A stretch of 64,000 bases of DNA from assembly GCA_963792175.1 (NCBI GenBank), contig CAWBVG010000039.1:62001-126000 (forward strand). The letters are read 5' to 3'. The notes below the pieces were generated by a model. That model saw only the letters and a program-made list of their open reading frames with translations. It was not told the DNA's origin and searched no databases. Below, in pieces: positions 63,913 to 64,000 of the stretch (position 1 is the first letter of the stretch; each line of letters begins with the position of its first letter). Both the position numbers and the translations under genes were made by a program. Origin of the DNA: CAWBVG01 sp963792175. Its GTDB lineage: Bacteria > Acidobacteriota > Vicinamibacteria > Vicinamibacterales > CAVVIG01.

Positions 63913-64000
63913 ATGGCAAGAACGCACAAGAAAGTCAGGTTCTTACCTAAAGGTAAGCGTCAACATACTGAGGCGTCCGCCGCGAAAGGTGTCGAAGAAG
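63913..64000 (+). CDS. Unknown protein, N-terminus only (runs off the window)
   Basis: Twenty-nine codons are seen (MARTHKKVRFLPKGKRQHTE, then ASAAKGVEE), without a stop. The basic start has no recognised family. Coding status is supported only by the -10 box and by lack of other features. Confidence 0.35.
   Translation, partial: MARTHKKVRFLPKGKRQHTEASAAKGVEE

Overview
The window is high-GC bacterial chromosome. Exported WD/YVTN-type beta-propellers, a large Oar-like TonB-dependent receptor with an N-terminal carboxypeptidase-regulatory-like domain, PQQ dehydrogenase, ThuA-domain proteins, a DUF5777-like barrel and CaiB/BaiF CoA-transferases together suggest an Acidobacteriota member, perhaps Vicinamibacteria-like. 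That placement is inferred from gene content; no rRNA is present. About 40 genes or gene parts jump frame by a single base while both halves remain good protein, so the sequence probably comes from an assembly with residual indel errors. I give one feature per gene and state where the frame breaks.

Layout. 1-1891: end of an ABC-2 drug exporter (ATPase C-terminus, permease) and its TetR regulator. 1938-9228: a CoA-linked catabolic cluster (two CaiB/BaiF CoA-transferases, SDR reductase, split ThDP decarboxylase, MmgE/PrpD, MaoC hydratase, acyl-CoA dehydrogenase). 9256-22493: exported propeller, amidohydrolases, an HtrA-like protease with a catalytically dead paralogue, exported FAH-fold protein, barrel, CHRD and PEGA proteins, FAD monooxygenase. 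22604-25667: hybrid histidine kinase plus a double-domain KaiC-like ATPase. 25723-38976: S9 peptidase, AraC regulator, amino-acid permease, an Lhr-type helicase riddled with repeats, a degenerate GGDEF protein and a second hybrid kinase. 39008-45808: PQQ dehydrogenase, redoxin, response regulator, methyltransferase, FMN oxidase. 46201-48672: SdrD-like protein, tiny genes and tRNA-Leu(CAA). 48710-61419: parallel beta-helix protein, propellers, cytochromes, three ThuA-domain proteins, a TonB receptor and a PAS-AraC regulator. 61460-63393: MarR-DoxX-pirin unit with two identical-arm operators. The end holds a SnoaL-like gene and the start of an unknown gene.

The strongest discovery is two candidate selenoproteins. 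An AhpD-like protein (10941-11552) has UGA exactly where the second cysteine of the CxxC-xxx-His motif belongs. A TlpA/ResA-like redoxin (41240-42452, minus) has UGA at the first redox cysteine after WASW. In both, the frame stays open on both sides of the UGA, and a 7-bp hairpin with a G-containing small loop starts its loop 21-25 nt downstream, which fits a bacterial SECIS. No selA, selB or selC is in the window.

Other signals: -10 boxes placed 7-10 nt before start codons, implying leaderless mRNAs; heptameric spacer repeats that often run into gene ends; palindromic repeats inserted in frame into the helicase; and a 23-nt tRNA-Leu fragment repeated 1.19 kb upstream of the tRNA.
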